A stretch of 64,000 nucleotides of DNA from Actinomycetota bacterium (GTDB lineage Bacteria > Actinomycetota > Acidimicrobiia > Acidimicrobiales > Palsa-688). How positions within the stretch are numbered: position 1 is the first letter of the stretch; each line of letters starts with the position of its first letter. Below the pieces are notes generated by a model. That model saw nothing but the letters and a program-made list of their open reading frames with translations. It was not told the DNA's origin and ran no database searches. The stretch lies in the NCBI GenBank assembly GCA_021323695.1, contig JAJPKN010000037.1, positions 1 to 64,000 on the forward strand, given 5' to 3'. The position numbers and the translations under genes were made by a program. This document shows positions 63,325 through 64,000 of the stretch, piece after piece.

Positions 63325-64000
63325 TCAGACCCTGCCGCCACCCAGCAAGTTCGTCGAGTAGATGGTCTGGATGCTCACGTCCTGGCCGGTCTCGGGGGCG
63401 TCGATCATGTCGCCGCCCCCGATGTAGATGCCGACGTGGTAAACGTCGTTCGGCGTACCGAAGAAGACCAGGTCCCCGGGCAGCAGGTTGCGGATGGCCA
63501 CCCGTGCCGTCATGTCGTACTGGTCCTGCGCCGAATGGGGGAGGGCGACGCCGGCCCTCTCCCAGGCGACCATGGTCAACCCCGAACAGTCGTAGCTGGC
63601 CGGCCCGGCCCCTCCCCATTGGTACGGCTTTCCCAACTGCGAGCGGGCGAAGTCCAAGGCGACCTGCCAGCCCGGTGCCGGTGCCCCCACGGGGGCCGTG
63701 GGCACCACCGAAGTCGAGGTCGACGGGCCCGAGGAGGGCCCTGGGCCCACGCCGGAGGTGGCTACGGTGCCCAAGCTCACCGGGTTGGTTGAGCTGGTCG
63801 GGCCGTTCAGGCCGGCAGAGCTGGCGGAGCTGGTAGCGCCGGTGGGGCTGGCGCCGCCGGTGGAGCTGGGGGGGCGGGTAGAGCTGGCGCCGCCGGTGGA
63901 GCTGGGGGGGCCGGGCGCCGCGCCAGTGGTGGCCGAAGGGTTGGCCAGCGGCGTGCCCCCCGGTGCTGCCCTGGTCCTCGTCCCGCGTGCCCCCTCCGGT
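63325..64000 (-). CDS. NlpC/P60 peptidoglycan hydrolase, 5' end beyond the window
   Basis: The C-terminal NlpC/P60 domain (about 115 residues) has catalytic Cys in SYDCSGL and His in DVYHVGIYIG, with GDLVFFG between them. Such enzymes cleave D-Glu-diaminopimelate bonds in peptidoglycan. Upstream of the domain the frame stays open to the window edge through a Ser/Thr/Gly/Pro-rich linker with two PPSSTGGAS units. A GTG at 63780 exists but lies inside this linker, so the true start is probably outside. The remaining part, such as a signal peptide or coiled coil, cannot be seen. Confidence 0.85.
   Translation of the reverse strand, partial: PEGARGTRTRAAPGGTPLANPSATTGAAPGPPSSTGGASSTRPPSSTGGASPTGATSSASSAGLNGPTSSTNPVSLGTVATSGVGPGPSSGPSTSTSVVPTAPVGAPAPGWQVALDFARSQLGKPYQWGGAGPASYDCSGLTMVAWERAGVALPHSAQDQYDMTARVAIRNLLPGDLVFFGTPNDVYHVGIYIGGGDMIDAPETGQDVSIQTIYSTNLLGGGRV

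Overview
The window is about 64 kb of very GC-rich DNA with almost every strand coding. Several features place it in the Actinobacteria: a WhiB1-type Fe-S regulator, a UsfX/SigF-type anti-sigma/sigma pair, the GlgE maltosyltransferase pathway, a kinase-DUF3090-phosphatase cluster, a family 5 uracil-DNA glycosylase and the order lysA-hom-thrC-rho-rpmE-prfA-prmC-tsaC-(glyA)-wecA-atp. That order is the mycobacterial one except that glyA is inserted and thrB is missing. I see no mycolic-acid genes. A deep-branching class such as Acidimicrobiia is possible, but the class is an inference.

Layout. 0-9 kb: a whiB1-like gene with a CRP-like box; an rsbW(usfX)-sigF-lipid kinase operon; a kinase/DUF3090/histidine-phosphatase operon divergent from a uracil-DNA glycosylase; a degenerate endonuclease V; ridA overlapping a convergent MFS pump. 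9-29 kb: tRNA-Arg(CCG), then lysine/threonine synthesis, termination and release factors (rho, prfA, prmC), L31, t6A synthesis, glyA, a WecA-type transferase and the full F1Fo ATP synthase operon. 29-34 kb: an apparent three-gene operon of a membrane glycosyltransferase, an FAD amine-oxidase-like enzyme and an unrecognised zinc-ribbon protein with an internal duplication. 34-45 kb: an M20 deacylase and the alpha-glucan block, glgP divergent from glgE-treS-mak-glgB. 45-52 kb: an L,D-transpeptidase, a beta-hydroxyacid dehydrogenase, a membrane-anchored beta-propeller with atypical codon choice, and E1 alpha/beta of a 2-oxoacid dehydrogenase. 52-64 kb: an MFS pump with TetR regulator and operator, an ABC/FtsX exporter, a methyltransferase, tRNA-Leu(TAA), YihY, two further transporters, a universal stress protein and the 3' part of an NlpC/P60 hydrolase that runs off the window.

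The glycogen block is metabolically coherent: TreS makes maltose from trehalose, Mak phosphorylates it, GlgE polymerises maltose 1-phosphate, GlgB branches the glucan and GlgP degrades it. The ATP synthase block has an unfused b subunit and a delta subunit with a repeated N-terminal domain.

Two window-wide patterns stand out. First, at least thirteen genes have a TANNNT -10 box 6-9 bases before the start codon and no Shine-Dalgarno sequence, as expected for leaderless transcripts. I used this to choose several starts. Second, short tandem repeats are common, including recurrent 18-bp in-frame duplications in rho, treS and the L,D-transpeptidase gene, and low-complexity Pro/Gly/Ser/Ala inserts in treS, glgB and atpC.
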